Below, in pieces: positions 4,694 through 5,313 of a DNA stretch of 5,313 nt. The stretch spans positions 1 to 5,313 of the forward strand of contig CAMYNC010000206.1 in assembly GCA_947259685.1 (NCBI GenBank). The letters are read 5' to 3'. This DNA comes from an uncultured Desulfuromonadales bacterium. GTDB lineage: Bacteria > Desulfobacterota > Desulfuromonadia > Desulfuromonadales > Geopsychrobacteraceae. The position numbers and the translations under genes are program-made. The notes below the pieces were generated by a model that did no database searches, had not been told where the DNA came from, and saw only the letters and a list, made by a program, of their open reading frames with translations. Position 1 is the stretch's first letter, and each line of letters opens with the position of its first letter.

Positions 4694-5125
4694 TCAACTT
4701 CTCAGCATGCGCGTGCGTTGTCGCCGTTCTGCGTAATCGAACTGATGGCTCATCTTCCAGATATCGGTAAGTCTTCGGCGCACCGATTTAAAGTTAACAG
4801 CAAGAACCGCAAAAGCGGCGATACCAGCAAGAACAGCCTGATGACCGACATAGGCATATCTGAATTCGCGACGAACGAACTCATCCCCCATTTGCAGCAA
4901 AACTACCGACAGCAGCGCATAACAGGCGACTCGCAGCAACACCTTCAGGTTGATGGAATACTTCACGGCCCCGATGGTAACTTTTTTTGCCAGGCGTTTC
5001 CAACGGGTCATCAATAATCCGTGGAGACAAAAGCCGACGGCCAACAGGTTAGCAAATGTATGTAAGATCAAAAAGCCACCCACCGTCCCCCACAGCAGAG
5101 CGACCAGAACCAATTTTGTCGTCAT
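4694..5125 (-). CDS. Small inner-membrane protein of unknown function
   Basis: This 143-residue protein, counted from ATG 5123-5125, is not recognised. It has three or four hydrophobic segments: roughly residues 4-31 (LVLVALLWGTVGGFLILH then FANLLAVGFCLHGLL), 63-78 (LLRVACYALLSVVLL) and 95-111 (HQAVLAGIAAFAVLAVNF). Between them are basic stretches, TRWKRLAKKV near residue 40 and FVRREFRYAYV near residue 85. The tail is strongly charged and soluble (KSVRRRLTDIWKMSHQFDYAERRQRTRMLRS), probably cytoplasmic by the positive-inside rule. I prefer this start over the ATG four codons upstream (5135-5137) because GGAGAG (5135-5130) is 4 bases before it, while the upstream ATG has no ribosome site and overlaps that motif. 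It precedes the thioredoxin-CcdA gene by 115 bp on the same strand; a functional link is possible but unproven. Confidence 0.72.
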   Translation of the reverse strand: MTTKLVLVALLWGTVGGFLILHTFANLLAVGFCLHGLLMTRWKRLAKKVTIGAVKYSINLKVLLRVACYALLSVVLLQMGDEFVRREFRYAYVGHQAVLAGIAAFAVLAVNFKSVRRRLTDIWKMSHQFDYAERRQRTRMLRS

Positions 5126-5129
5126 CAAT

Positions 5130-5135
5130 CTCTCC
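5130..5135 (-). promoter_or_regulatory. Ribosome binding site that sets the start of the 143-residue membrane protein
   Basis: The minus strand reads ATGGAGAGATTGATG. GGAGAG serves the second ATG at a normal distance and overlaps the first ATG by one base, so the first ATG is probably not used. Confidence 0.6.
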
Positions 5136-5148
5136 ATTTTTCGAATCG

Positions 5149-5154
5149 GTTATA
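5149..5154 (-). promoter_or_regulatory. Candidate -10 for the 143-residue membrane protein gene
   Basis: TATAAC on the minus strand lies 24 bases upstream of ATG 5125, giving a short leader that just includes the ribosome site. The best -35 positions (GCAAAG or GGCAAA) are poor. Confidence 0.33.
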
Positions 5155-5159
5155 CTAAC

Positions 5160-5313
5160 ATCGAATTTCTGCTTTGCCTAACAACACCACTTTGATATTT
5201 TCCAACCAGACTATCCCTGAATCAGTGAGTAACCGGCGGCGAATAGCACAAGTCATTGAATTGCCTGAGCACTCCAAAAATCACCGCTGAACCTTTGGGT
5301 GCAGCTTAGATTT
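5160..5313. other. Right-edge intergenic stretch, no gene seen
   Basis: All frames on both strands are short and lack a ribosome site with a plausible start. I see no tRNA cloverleaf, repeat array or strong terminator. It is probably the 5' flank of the membrane protein gene together with the flank of a gene beyond the window. Confidence 0.5.

Noticed and set aside
1191..5226. The 11-mer CCTGAATCAGT at 1191-1201 and again at 5216-5226
   Set aside because: Two copies of an 11-mer 4 kb apart with different flanks are probably chance; the core CTGAATCAG is nearly self-complementary, but there is no further sign of an operator.
1..5313. CRISPR array, tRNA, toxin-antitoxin or defence cassette
   Set aside because: No regularly spaced repeats, cloverleaf or characteristic gene pairs were found. 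The HNH protein is of the housekeeping-like YajD type, standing alone.

Overview
The window reads as ordinary chromosomal DNA from a Gram-negative bacterium. A deltaproteobacterium of the Desulfuromonadales/Geobacter type is the best guess. This is inferred from GC-rich coding with AT-richer gaps, the style of the Pcm, CBS, CsbD and YajD proteins, and two proteins with Gram-negative-like export signals. No rRNA, tRNA or other taxonomic marker is present, so the placement is tentative.

Left part, plus strand (1-1174). The 3' part of a protein-L-isoaspartate O-methyltransferase gene (pcm) is followed by a two-CBS-domain protein. One base after its stop comes a TTG-started 82-residue protein of unknown function. 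The three look like one operon.

Centre-left, plus strand (1175-2123). A CsbD-family stress protein has its own promoter, whose -10 region resembles the sigma-S consensus. It is followed by the wreck of a ceramidase-like (alkaline phytoceramidase family) membrane protein gene. The N-terminal and C-terminal ends are recognisable, but the middle is missing and the two ends are in different frames. A 167-bp palindromic, MITE-like element sits in the last codons of this pseudogene. It has 16-bp perfect inverted repeats and a 6-bp direct repeat at its borders. Removing it on paper restores a plausible C-terminus ending 2 bases before the next, convergent gene.

Right part, minus strand (2126-5125), listed in window order. 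An exported intradiol ring-cleavage dioxygenase-like protein comes first, with all four iron ligands present. Next is a YajD-type HNH nuclease, then a fusion of a periplasmic thioredoxin-like domain with a CcdA/DsbD-type membrane domain. Last is a 143-residue membrane protein of unknown function. The spacing (115-158 bp) and separate candidate promoters suggest individual transcription units rather than one operon.

I see no CRISPR array, tRNA, phage genes, toxin-antitoxin pair or defence cassette. The most notable items are the palindromic element inside the decayed ceramidase-like gene, the thioredoxin-CcdA fusion, and the stress-type promoter of csbD.
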